Counted from the first letter of the stretch, positions 1 through 8,768 are shown. The stretch: DNA of 64,000 bases from Candidatus Lambdaproteobacteria bacterium RIFOXYD2_FULL_56_26 (GCA_001783715.1 MFNF01000040.1:1-64000), one strand, 5' to 3'. Notes: generated by a model not told the origin, from the letters alone. Translations and numbers: made by a program.

Positions 1-12
1 CGTCAAAATTTG

Positions 13-37
13 GACGATCGGTTAAGCTCCGATCGTC
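13..37. repeat. Perfect inverted repeat/hairpin GACGATCGG-TTAAGCT-CCGATCGTC just upstream of the IS remnant
   Basis: 9-bp perfect stem, 7-nt loop, read directly. Confidence 0.7.
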
Positions 38-55
38 TTCCAAGAAGGAGGAAGG

Positions 56-323
56 ATGAGCAACAAACGCCAACAGTATAAACCTGATTTTAAAGCCATG
101 AATGGCCGAGGGCGCTATCAGGATAACATTCTGGTTGAACGCCTGTGGTGGACCGTGAATACCAGTATCTGTACCTGCAGGCTTTTGAAGGCGGGGCAGA
201 CCTGCGGAGGGGACTGAAAGCTTGGTTCGAGTTCTACAACTCTGAGCGGCCACACCAAGCCCACGGGGGAGGACACCGAATCAAGTGTACGGAGAACTTC
301 TCAGGATTAAAGAGGCCTCTTGA
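56..323 (+). pseudogene. IS3-family transposase remnant: orfA N-terminus (MSNKRQQYKPDFKA) fused to orfB C-terminus (MNGRGRYQDNILVERLWWTV...YQYLYLQAF...FEFYNSERPHQA...RTPNQVYGELLRIKEAS*)
   Basis: IS3/rve-like motifs spread over three frames; frame changes near nt 158-160 and nt 265-275; catalytic core missing. Confidence 0.8.
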
Positions 324-629
324 GGCTTCGACAGATTAAACCGGATCAGAGCTTAAACCCGGTCTCAAGTTGTCCAAACAAACCCGGCCACCTCAGAATT
401 GGAATTCTACCTGAATGGGTTCGCTTACAACCTCAAACGGGCTGTTGGATTGATTTCATAGGGAGTAGTCTGCCCAAAAATTGGGCAAAGCCCCCCAAAA
501 CGGGGAAAATAGGACTGCGCAAAGCAGAACAAGACCGGTTTGCCCGAGAAAAACCATCGGTCCTGGAGCAGGGAATCTGGAATCGAACCTGTGCAACGGA
601 CTCCTAGTGGGACTGTTTTTTTCGCTTTT

Positions 630-2033
630 TTACCGGTTGACGGCGCTCCAACGGCCTTCTTTGTTCACCCCGGCCTTCCAGGCCTCGGGTAGTCCTGTGA
701 CTTCAGCGAGGTTCGCCCCTTCCAGGTTGACCTCTTGGGCCTCCGCCTTGGTGAGGTTGGCTCCCCTGAGGTTGGCACCGGGCAGCAGGGTCCCGGCCAA
801 AAGGGCCTGGGTGAGATTGGCCCCGGTCAGGTTGGCTTGGGCCAAGTGGGTTTGGGTCAGGTTGGCCCCCTTGAGGTTGGCCCCCTCCAGGTTGGCGGAA
901 CGAAGCAGGGCAAAACTTAAGTTGGCCCCCTCCAGATTGGCCCCAACCAACAAGGTGCCCTTGAATTGTCCCCAGCTGAGGTCGGCCCCGGCGAGCTCCG
1001 CCCCGCTGAAGTCCACACCCGAAAAATTGAGCCCCTTGAGGTTCAAGCCCGAGAGCTTCATGCCCCGGAGGTCGAGGGTTTTTCGTTGGTCGGCGAGGTT
1101 TTCCAAGAGCAGGTTGATCCGGTCTTTGGCCTGTTCCTCTGCCTGTTGCATCCCCTTGAGGTACCAGAAAAAGGCCAAGTTGGGGTCGCTGGGAACCCCC
1201 CGGCCGGTTTCAAAGAGGTGCCCAAGGTTCAACATCGCCGGGGCAAAACCGTCTTCGGCGGCCTTGGAGTACCACTTGTAGGCTTCGTGAAAGTTGCGGT
1301 CAAACCCTTCGCCGGTCTCGTACAGACTGCCCAACCGGTTTTGGGCTAGGGAGCTGCCCCGTTCGGCGGCAATTTGGTACAGCCAGATCGCATAACCCAG
1401 GTCTCTGGGGACTCCCAAGCCCAGCTCATACAGCCGGGCCAAATTGGCCTGGGATCGGGCGAACCCTTGGGCGGCCGCTTTTTGGAACCACTTTGCCGCT
1501 TCTTCGGGGTTTGGTGTAGAGCCCCACTGGTAGATCAGCCCCAGGTTGTCCTGGGCACGGGCAAAACCCTGGTTGGCGGCGGCGAGGTAAGAATCGAAGG
1601 CCAGTTTGGGGTCCTTGGGCAGGCCCCAGCCAATCTCGTACAGGTATCCCAGTTTGCAAATCGCTCGGGCATCACCCTCTTTAGCCGAGGCTTGGAGACC
1701 GGGCAGGGAACGGAGGATCAGCTCTTGGGCCTTGGCGGGGTTGGGGGGCAGGCCGGTGCCTTCCTTGTGGAGGATGGCCAAGTTGTAAAGGCCGATGGGG
1801 TTTTCTTTGGCGGCGGAGCGTTCCAACCAAAGTCGGGCTTTTTCATAGTCCCGGACCAGGCCCTCTCCCCGCCGGTAGTTGGCCCCCAGTACCCCCATGG
1901 CGTACGGGTCCCCAGCTTGCGCCCGTTCGATCAGGTTCGGGTCGGTACCGGTGGCGAGGTCGAGTTTGGGGGCGCTGCAAGCGCTGAGCAGGAGGCTTAA
2001 CCCAAGGGCGGCCCAAAGGCGGAAGGATTTCAT
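630..2033 (-). CDS. Lipoprotein with Sel1-like repeats followed by C-terminal pentapeptide repeats
   Basis: Lipobox LLSAC; Sel1-type repeats (A..G...A...LG.LY..G.G); then A(N/D)L.. pentapeptides. Confidence 0.9.
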   Translation of the reverse strand: MKSFRLWAALGLSLLLSACSAPKLDLATGTDPNLIERAQAGDPYAMGVLGANYRRGEGLVRDYEKARLWLERSAAKENPIGLYNLAILHKEGTGLPPNPAKAQELILRSLPGLQASAKEGDARAICKLGYLYEIGWGLPKDPKLAFDSYLAAANQGFARAQDNLGLIYQWGSTPNPEEAAKWFQKAAAQGFARSQANLARLYELGLGVPRDLGYAIWLYQIAAERGSSLAQNRLGSLYETGEGFDRNFHEAYKWYSKAAEDGFAPAMLNLGHLFETGRGVPSDPNLAFFWYLKGMQQAEEQAKDRINLLLENLADQRKTLDLRGMKLSGLNLKGLNFSGVDFSGAELAGADLSWGQFKGTLLVGANLEGANLSFALLRSANLEGANLKGANLTQTHLAQANLTGANLTQALLAGTLLPGANLRGANLTKAEAQEVNLEGANLAEVTGLPEAWKAGVNKEGRWSAVNR

Positions 2034-2039
2034 TTCAAC

Positions 2040-2459
2040 CTACAGGTCCCAGAGAAAGAGGTTTGATTGGGGGGAGTACTTTCTTTGGATCGGCAGGCTG
2101 GAAGGTTGCAACACAAACTCGGCGGACACCGACACTTGGCCGCCCAGAAAATGGCCTCCTCGGACCAAAAAATCCGGCCCCGAGAAACTTCCGTGGAGGT
2201 GCAAAAAAGGAGCGCCTTCTTTGGTCGAAAGGTTTCCAACCAACGTAAGGACTTCAAAGTCGCCGTCAAACCGTTGGGTCTTGTAGTCTCGGGTTTCCCG
2301 TTGGTAAAAGCCCAGCTCCAGCCGGTCGATCACCCCGATCCCCTGGACCCAAGCGGCCCCCAGGCCCAACTCTGTGGCCAAGGCCACCAAGGAACCTTGG
2401 ACGGCTTCCCCTGGCTCCAGGGAAACAAAAATTTGGGATTCGGTTTTGGCATAACGCAT
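2040..2459 (-). CDS. PPC/DUF296 domain-containing protein
   Basis: Pattern GE.v..sL...a.e.gl.aawv.giG..d...lg and LHLHGSFSG..f...GGHf. Confidence 0.75.
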   Translation of the reverse strand: MRYAKTESQIFVSLEPGEAVQGSLVALATELGLGAAWVQGIGVIDRLELGFYQRETRDYKTQRFDGDFEVLTLVGNLSTKEGAPFLHLHGSFSGPDFLVRGGHFLGGQVSVSAEFVLQPSSLPIQRKYSPQSNLFLWDL

Positions 2460-2593
2460 CGGCAGAGCCCCAGGGGAAACAACACTCAGGGGCTAGGGTT
2501 AGCAGAACCGGGGGATTCGATCAAATCCATTTTCACCCCCCAGGCTAGGCCCCAAGGTTCCACCGGATTCCTTGGGGCGGTTTTGGTGATGTT

Positions 2594-3031
2594 TCAAACG
2601 GCATGAGGCCGGTGGTGGACCAAAAGCTCGTGGACTTCTTCAATTTCCTGGTCGGTGGCAAAAAGGGGCCGGTAGGCATCAAAGTGCAAGTAACCGTTGA
2701 GGATCGTCAAACCTACCACCAGGACCGCCACCGGCAGCCCCGAAGGAGCCAGGAAGAGGTGGAAAGCTAGGATGTTGAGGGTGATCGGGGCCAAAAACAA
2801 GAGGGCCAAGGGGACGTACCGGCCAAAAAGCAGCAGGATCCCGGAAACCAATTCAAAAGTCTTGAGCAGCGGGAAAAAATAGCCGGTGGCCGCCAAAGCG
2901 CCCATGAAGTTCATCGCTCCTTCGGGCATCCCGGCCATGGCGGGCATGAAGTTAAAAAAGCCGTTGAGACCGGTCAGGGTAAAAATCAGACCCAAAAGGA
3001 TCCGGGCTCCCATGGTGATGTAACGTCTCAT
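2594..3031 (-). CDS. DoxX family membrane protein
   Basis: RILLGLIFTLTGLNGF...GYFFPLLKTFELVSGILLLFGRYVPLALLFLAPI. Confidence 0.8.
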   Translation of the reverse strand: MRRYITMGARILLGLIFTLTGLNGFFNFMPAMAGMPEGAMNFMGALAATGYFFPLLKTFELVSGILLLFGRYVPLALLFLAPITLNILAFHLFLAPSGLPVAVLVVGLTILNGYLHFDAYRPLFATDQEIEEVHELLVHHRPHAV

Positions 3032-3066
3032 TGTTGCCTCCTAAACTGGCGTTGGTACTTGAACTG

Positions 3067-3094
3067 TTGTCAGAGTAGCATATTTGGATATAAT
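3067..3094 (+). promoter_or_regulatory. Sigma70-like promoter TTGTCA-16-TATAAT
   Basis: Near-consensus -35 and perfect -10, upstream of ORF at 3214. Confidence 0.65.
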
Positions 3095-3119
3095 GGGAAG
3101 TAAAAAATATCTAAATATG
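3079..3119. promoter_or_regulatory. Candidate operator: inverted repeat CATATTTGGATAT-N15-ATATCTAAATATG overlapping the -10 box
   Basis: 13-bp arms with one mismatch in the intergenic region between divergent genes. Confidence 0.6.
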
Positions 3120-3213
3120 GAGAGGAAAGCCGGGACAAACGGTGGTTCTAGGATGGACAAAAAGAAAGGACCCCCCTAGAATCGCCCTAGCCCAAACCCC
3201 TATGGAGGAGGAA

Positions 3214-3489
3214 ATGGAGATCAAAGGATTTGCCCAAAACCTGGCCGAGTACATGGCCAAGTTGTCCAACAAGTACTACAGCGACCGTTGGATGGTTCAA
3301 TTGGAATTTGAGCTTTGGAGAGAGCTGGTGGAAGATCCGGAAATGCTCGACAACGAGGAACTGGAAAAGCTGGTGAAGCTCAAGGACCAAGCGGAAGGCT
3401 GGGTGCTGATGAACTACGATTCAGGTGCCTTGGAGTTTATGAGTCTGCCCAAATGGCAGAGTTATTACCAAAAGCATAAACCCTTTTAG
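3214..3489 (+). CDS. Small hypothetical protein
   Basis: ORF starting at ATG 3214 after GGAGGAGG-type RBS; no family recognised. Confidence 0.65.
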   Translation: MEIKGFAQNLAEYMAKLSNKYYSDRWMVQLEFELWRELVEDPEMLDNEELEKLVKLKDQAEGWVLMNYDSGALEFMSLPKWQSYYQKHKPF

Positions 3490-3538
3490 CCCGGCAGCGC
3501 CCCCTCGGCCCCAAGGCCGGGGGGGGGGGAGTCAAGCG

Positions 3539-4885
3539 CTAGGCTACGTTGAGCTTGCAAAAAACGTCCAAGGCATGTTGCCCAAAGACATCCTGTGCGT
3601 CCAGTTCGCCGATGATCGCCAAGTCCTGGATCACCGTCAGGTCCACCAGATCGTTGTGCTCCAAGGTTTCCCCGGCGGCATTTTGGGCAATCGCCACCTG
3701 CGGGCGGTCCAGCTTGGTTTTGTCCCGGGGCACGTTCATCACAAAGCCCACTTGGCCGTCGGAAAGCTTGACCAGACTGCTTTTGGGGTACTTGCCCATC
3801 ACCTGGACAAAATAACCGTACATCTCGTCTTCATACTCCACCCCGGCCAAGGTCCCCAGGTAGCGCACCGTTTCGGGTGGGGTCCAGGACTTCTTGTAGC
3901 TCCGTTTGCCCACCAACGCTTGGTAGATGTCCACCAGGGCCAGCAACTTGGTCTCGAACATCACCTTGTCGTAGGTGACCGGGGGGTAGCAGCTCTTCAT
4001 CCCCGGATCCATCTTGACGTGGTGGTAATGGGCCATGTTGACGATGTAATCGGGCAGGCCCATGTGGCCCAGCAGTTCGGCCCCAAAAACCGGGTGGGAC
4101 TGGAGCAGATTCATTTCCTTGGAATCCCGTTCAAAACGAACCGTTGAATCCAACACGTCCTTGGGCACCTTGGATTTGCCAAAGTCGTGCATAAAGGCCC
4201 CGAGCATCAGTTCCTTGGGGTCCTTGAAGACACTCTTGCGGCTGCTGATGTTCAAGAGTTCGGTGTAGGCCTGTTGGAAAATGGCCGCTACGTCCACACA
4301 ATGGGCGTAGGTCTGGTCGCTCTGTTTGAGGCTGACCATGGCGCTCAAGGCTTCGGAAGTTCCCGAATCGCAGATATGGTTGACGTACCGGAGCACATCG
4401 GAGGTGTCCATCTTGCCGCCCCGGGCATTGTCCAGCATGTTTTCCACCGCCATTTTGGCTTCTTCCCGGACCGGAGAAGCTTCGGCGACCTTTTCAAACA
4501 GCTTGTTGGCCGCCGCCACCGCTTTGGCCTGTTCTTGGGCGGCGCTGGGCAGGGTTTTGACTTCCTCTTGGATCAAAAACTGCTTGAATCCCCGAGACTT
4601 AAGCTCGGAGACCAAGCGGTCGGTGACCTTGGAGAGTTTGCTCAGTTCTTTGGGCAACTCGAAGATCTGGACCAAACTGTCCCCAGGGCGCAGTTTTTCG
4701 ATTCCAATGGTCCCTTGTTTGCCTTCCCGCTCCACCAGGGCCTTGCAGCCACGGAAGTTGTGGATCAACCAAGCACAGGATTGGTCGGTCGTAGGGGTGT
4801 ATAGTTTGCCAAAACCCAGGTAGGCCTGGATCGTCATCGAACTGTCCAGATCGTCAATGCTGACGCTGCGGGTCCTTGTGGTCAC
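3539..4885 (-). CDS. Divergent HD-GYP/HD domain protein (c-di-GMP phosphodiesterase-like)
   Basis: GAFMHDFGKSKVPKDVL; HPVFGAELLGHMGLPDYIVNMAHYHHVKMDPGMKSCYPP; LLALVDIYQALVGKRSYK. Confidence 0.8.
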   Translation of the reverse strand: MTTRTRSVSIDDLDSSMTIQAYLGFGKLYTPTTDQSCAWLIHNFRGCKALVEREGKQGTIGIEKLRPGDSLVQIFELPKELSKLSKVTDRLVSELKSRGFKQFLIQEEVKTLPSAAQEQAKAVAAANKLFEKVAEASPVREEAKMAVENMLDNARGGKMDTSDVLRYVNHICDSGTSEALSAMVSLKQSDQTYAHCVDVAAIFQQAYTELLNISSRKSVFKDPKELMLGAFMHDFGKSKVPKDVLDSTVRFERDSKEMNLLQSHPVFGAELLGHMGLPDYIVNMAHYHHVKMDPGMKSCYPPVTYDKVMFETKLLALVDIYQALVGKRSYKKSWTPPETVRYLGTLAGVEYEDEMYGYFVQVMGKYPKSSLVKLSDGQVGFVMNVPRDKTKLDRPQVAIAQNAAGETLEHNDLVDLTVIQDLAIIGELDAQDVFGQHALDVFCKLNVA

Positions 4886-4901
4886 TCTCCATCTCCTGTG
4901 A

Positions 4902-6869
4902 TCAAGCGGACTGACTTAGCTTGAGCCGCACAAGACCGTTGTTTTCCCAAAGGGAATAAACGGCGCTTAATACCGATTCGTCGAACTTGTCATTCGGGAA
5001 AATATCGAAATATTTTTTGTAGGAACACCGCTCGAATCGATCTATCCCTGCTTCAATACTATCCAGTTGCTGCTGGGTTAGTTTGTGATTATCCAACAAA
5101 ATGTGCAGGTAACTCAAGTGGTAGTTGTACCAATCTTCCGGGGTGGCGGCGGGGCCGTCTCCCAAGGGAAAGGACATGAACTGCCCCACCGTGACCACCG
5201 CACTTTTGGGGTCCAGGCCCACGGGGATGATTTGGGCATCCTTGAGTTTTTCAAACCGCAGCAAATCCTTTTTCTCCGGCGGCAGCTTTTCTTCGGCCAG
5301 ATTGTTGGTGTCCATCAACTGGCCACCGATCTGGTTCAAGATCTCGGTTTTCTGCTCGTCGGTCTCGGCTACGGCCAGTTCTTGGGTCAGGGCCTGGACG
5401 TTTTCTTTCTTGGCCGCTACTTCTTCGGCGCTCAGGCCCCCGCTGACCCCGATCTCTTCGATCAACCCTTCGGTCTCGGCGGCGAAACCGGCCAGTTCCT
5501 TAGAGGTCAACTTCTTCTTGGTAAAGACTCCAGAGGAAGAGTCGGCAAACTGGGCCAAGTATCCAGGGATCTTGTCCTTGGTCATTGCCCCTTCGATCCT
5601 TGCCCGTTCGTAGAGCTGGGCCAACCGTTCCTTGAGGTAATCGCCTACCTTAAACTGGTTGAGCATCTTGGAGGTGTCCATCTCGGCCAGCCGCTTTTGG
5701 GCCGATTGGAGCCGTTGGGCCTCATAGGATTTTAAGGTGGCGGTCGGGCCGTTGCCCTCTTTGGGCTTGACCCGGTTTCGCACCTTGGCGGTCAGGGAAG
5801 TGACCAGCTTGTGCAGCTCTACTTCTTCCGCCCCCGGTTTGGCGGACAAGTGTTGCTCCAATTTCTCCAACAAATCAACTTGGCCCCGTTGGAACTGGGT
5901 CAGGATAAAGACCACCGGGTTTTTGCCCCGGTACCGGCGCAGGGTGATCAGCAGAGAGGTCAACCGTTCCACCGAAAGCTTGCGGATCGATTCCATCTGG
6001 CTTTGCAGGATCCTCTGTCCGGTGGCGGTCAGGCTTTGTTGGGTCTCGCCGCTACGGAGGATGGGGCTGTAGTTGTTGACATAGGCGAAGATGTGTTTGC
6101 GTAAGGTGGGGTGCCTAGCGGCGGCGGCATCCTTTTCAATCCAAAATTCGATCTGCTCCCCGGAAACCCCATGCCCGGCCTGGAGAAAGTGGTTGATCTC
6201 AAAACGGCGCAGGCTGGCCAAAAGGTAGCTGAAACAACGGTCCACCAAATTGACCACTAGGTCCGAAGGGGCCCGCAGGAGCAGTTCAAAATAAAACTGG
6301 AAGAAGATCTGGGAGGTGGCCTGGAACAGATAATAATATTCGATCAGTTCCGTACGTTTGCTGGTGGTCGGCAGCCGCAGGAAACCCTGGCCGATCTGGG
6401 CCAATTCGGAGAAAAAGAACCGGGGCAAAAAACTTTCGTCCCCCGAATCCTTGTCCATCTTTTGGGCGATTGCTTCGGCGGTCATGTTAAAAGGAACGGC
6501 GGCCAAAAAGGCGTTGATGAACCCTTGGGCTTCCCGGTAGCGATTGAGCCCCGAGTCGAGTGCGGCGATCTGCAATTGCCGCAACGCCGCCCCAGGCCTA
6601 CCTTCGGCTTTGAATCTCGCAGCGGCGGCAAAGGGCAATCCGGGCATCAGGTCGATGGCCACTTCCAACTTGTCCCCGATGTCTCGGGCCGCAAAGATTT
6701 TGTCTTTGATCGAAGTCAGCTTCGAGTAAGACAGAATCTGGGCGTACAAAAAGTCGGCCAACTTTTCGTCGAGCTGCTCCCCCATATTCAGGAAAGCTTC
6801 CTTGGCGTAGGTTTCAGCCAGAGGGTTGTTGGACAAGAGCCTTTTTAGGGCTTGGTTCTCAATGCGCAT
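4902..6869 (-). CDS. Hypothetical 655-aa protein, apparently in operon with the HD-GYP-like gene
   Basis: Long ORF, 16-nt gap to downstream gene, no recognised domain. Confidence 0.7.
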   Translation of the reverse strand: MRIENQALKRLLSNNPLAETYAKEAFLNMGEQLDEKLADFLYAQILSYSKLTSIKDKIFAARDIGDKLEVAIDLMPGLPFAAAARFKAEGRPGAALRQLQIAALDSGLNRYREAQGFINAFLAAVPFNMTAEAIAQKMDKDSGDESFLPRFFFSELAQIGQGFLRLPTTSKRTELIEYYYLFQATSQIFFQFYFELLLRAPSDLVVNLVDRCFSYLLASLRRFEINHFLQAGHGVSGEQIEFWIEKDAAAARHPTLRKHIFAYVNNYSPILRSGETQQSLTATGQRILQSQMESIRKLSVERLTSLLITLRRYRGKNPVVFILTQFQRGQVDLLEKLEQHLSAKPGAEEVELHKLVTSLTAKVRNRVKPKEGNGPTATLKSYEAQRLQSAQKRLAEMDTSKMLNQFKVGDYLKERLAQLYERARIEGAMTKDKIPGYLAQFADSSSGVFTKKKLTSKELAGFAAETEGLIEEIGVSGGLSAEEVAAKKENVQALTQELAVAETDEQKTEILNQIGGQLMDTNNLAEEKLPPEKKDLLRFEKLKDAQIIPVGLDPKSAVVTVGQFMSFPLGDGPAATPEDWYNYHLSYLHILLDNHKLTQQQLDSIEAGIDRFERCSYKKYFDIFPNDKFDESVLSAVYSLWENNGLVRLKLSQSA

Positions 6870-7012
6870 CGATCAATTGACTTTGGTTTTCCTCAGACCC
6901 CAGCCGCCACTATAAGCGAAACTTTGCCCGAGGTAAACGGCTTTTCCCTCTAATCTCTTTACGGCTTTGCCTTGGCTGAAGTAGCCTGATTCATCAACCT
7001 TGAGGAGGCCTT

Positions 7013-7558
7013 ATGGCTCGTTTTTTCGACACCCTGACCCCAGGGCACCAGTCTTTCATTGAAGAACAAAAAATCTTTTTTGTCGCCACCGCTCCGTCCC
7101 AAGGAAGGTTAAGCTTGAGTCCCAAGGGGATGGACAGCTTTTTGTGCCTTTCTCCCACCGAAGTGGCCTTTTTGAATGTGACCGGCTCGGGCAACGAAAC
7201 TGCAGCCCACCTTTTGGAAAATGGCCGGATCACCGTGATGTTCTGCTCTTTTACCCAAAAACCCTTGATTTTACGAATCTATGGGCAAGGGCAAAGTCTC
7301 TACCCCAGGCACCCCCGGTGGGGCGAGCTGGTCCAAAGGTTCAAGCCGCTGCCCGGAGCCCGACAAATTATCCTGATCCAGGTGCAGTCTGTCCAGACCT
7401 CCTGTGGAGAGTCGGTCCCCTTCTTTGAGTACCAAGGGGAGCGGGAAGCCTTAAATGAATGGGCTTTGGAGAAAGGCGATGGGGGAATTAAAGAATACCA
7501 AAAGAAAAACAATCACACCAGCATCGACGGCTTAGACACCGGACTCTCCGGGGACTGA
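7013..7558 (+). CDS. Pyridoxamine 5'-phosphate oxidase-like FMN-binding protein
   Basis: FIEEQKIFFVATAP..GRLSLSPKGMDSF...VAFLNVTGSGNETAAHLLENGRITVMFCSF. Confidence 0.8.
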   Translation: MARFFDTLTPGHQSFIEEQKIFFVATAPSQGRLSLSPKGMDSFLCLSPTEVAFLNVTGSGNETAAHLLENGRITVMFCSFTQKPLILRIYGQGQSLYPRHPRWGELVQRFKPLPGARQIILIQVQSVQTSCGESVPFFEYQGEREALNEWALEKGDGGIKEYQKKNNHTSIDGLDTGLSGD

Positions 7559-7576
7559 ACCTCAAGGAAACCCCCG

Positions 7577-8200
7577 CTAAAACAACCGTCTTGCGGTACC
7601 AAAGTACTGGTACCCCAGGATGGCGGGGCTGCTTTCAAGCTGCCAACATTCCAGTTTTTCAAACAAAAAGCCTTGTTCCATCAGCGCTTCATGGAAGTCC
7701 CGGTTCAGGTTGCATCCCCCCGAAAGCTTGTGGTGCAAGGGGTTGAGCCGGTCCTGCCAAGCCTTGATTTTTGGGTTGGGGTGGGCCCCATGTTCGATGA
7801 ACCGAAAAATCCCCCCTTTTTTAAGGACCCGTTTGATCTCCCGCAAGGCTCCGTAGAGGTCCGACACGCTGCACAGGGTCCAGCTGGAAAGAATGTAGTC
7901 GAAACTCAAGTCTGCAAAGGGCATGGCCGAGGCGCTGCCAAAGTGGTGCTCCACTTCCATGCCGCAGGTACGAATCCGAGGCAAGGCCCGTTGGTGCAGC
8001 TCTTTGGAGGGGTCCAGGCTTTCGATTTTTGTGGTCCCTTGGGGGTAGCACCCCAGGTTGAGGCCGGTCCCCAAGCCCAACTCCAGGATGCGGCCTGCTG
8101 CCGGAGCGAGCAATTCTTTGCGCAACCCCGCAAAGGGTTCGCCGCCCATGACCTGGTCCATCAACCAAGGGTACAGGGTTTGGCGGTAAAAATCTTCCAT
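7577..8200 (-). CDS. Class I SAM-dependent methyltransferase
   Basis: ILELGLGTGLNLGCYP; FDYILSSWTLCSVSD; LREIKRVLKKGGIFRFIEHG. Confidence 0.85.
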   Translation of the reverse strand: MEDFYRQTLYPWLMDQVMGGEPFAGLRKELLAPAAGRILELGLGTGLNLGCYPQGTTKIESLDPSKELHQRALPRIRTCGMEVEHHFGSASAMPFADLSFDYILSSWTLCSVSDLYGALREIKRVLKKGGIFRFIEHGAHPNPKIKAWQDRLNPLHHKLSGGCNLNRDFHEALMEQGFLFEKLECWQLESSPAILGYQYFGTARRLF

Positions 8201-8306
8201 CTCGGTCCTCAGGGGGCAATAAACGGGGTGGCCTGTGCTTTGGCCTTGATCCTAAAGCAGCTTCAGCCTAACCTAAAGGGGCAGACAACTCAAACCCAAA
8301 GGTCGA

Positions 8307-8768
8307 ATGCCTCATCCCAAGAGCGTCAGGATTAACAAGATCAAGAGAATAGCCCTGGTGGCCCACGACCACCGGAAACCGGTTTTGTTGGAGTGGATCA
8401 AGTACAACAAAGGCACCCTTTCTGGTCACGAACTTTACGCCACCGGCACCACCGGCAAACTGATCCGGGATCAGGTAGGCTTAGAGGTCCATTCCTTGAT
8501 TTCCGGCCCGCTGGGCGGGGATTCCCAGATCGGGGCGATGGTGTGCGAAAAGAAGTTGGATTTTCTTTTTTTCTTTTGGGACCCGTTGGCCGCCCAGCCC
8601 CACGACCCGGATGTCAAGGCGTTGCTGCGGTTGGCGGTGGTTTGGAATTTGCCGATGGCTTGCAACCGGGCTACAGCGGATTTTCTGATTTCTTCACCGT
8701 TGATGAACGGGACTTATGAGCGGGAACTGGTGGACTACGAAGCCCACCTCAATCGCCAGCTACCTTGA
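8307..8768 (+). CDS. mgsA: Methylglyoxal synthase
   Basis: IALVAHDHRK; LYATGTTGKLI; SGPLGGDSQIGAMV; FFFWDPLAAQPHDPDVKALLRLAVVWNLPMACNRATADFLI. Confidence 0.92.
   Translation: MPHPKSVRINKIKRIALVAHDHRKPVLLEWIKYNKGTLSGHELYATGTTGKLIRDQVGLEVHSLISGPLGGDSQIGAMVCEKKLDFLFFFWDPLAAQPHDPDVKALLRLAVVWNLPMACNRATADFLISSPLMNGTYERELVDYEAHLNRQLP

Noticed and set aside
471-515. Short hairpins TGCCCAA-AAA-TTGGGCA and CCCC/GGGG
   Set aside because: Small stems in non-coding DNA near the IS relic; no T-run or conserved context, so no function can be supported.
565-605. Minus-strand GGTTCGATTCC-like T-arm (from GGAATCGAACC) suggesting a tRNA/tmRNA 3' fragment or att site
   Set aside because: Stem pairing has mismatches, CCA spacing is off by one, and no matching acceptor/D/anticodon arms fit before the 630..2033 gene.
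630-2000. Plus-strand ORFs across the Sel1/pentapeptide gene (e.g. 735..920, 966..1349, 1374..2000)
   Set aside because: Antisense readings of repetitive sequence giving Gly/Val/Gln-rich pseudo-repeats; minus strand is clearly the coding strand.
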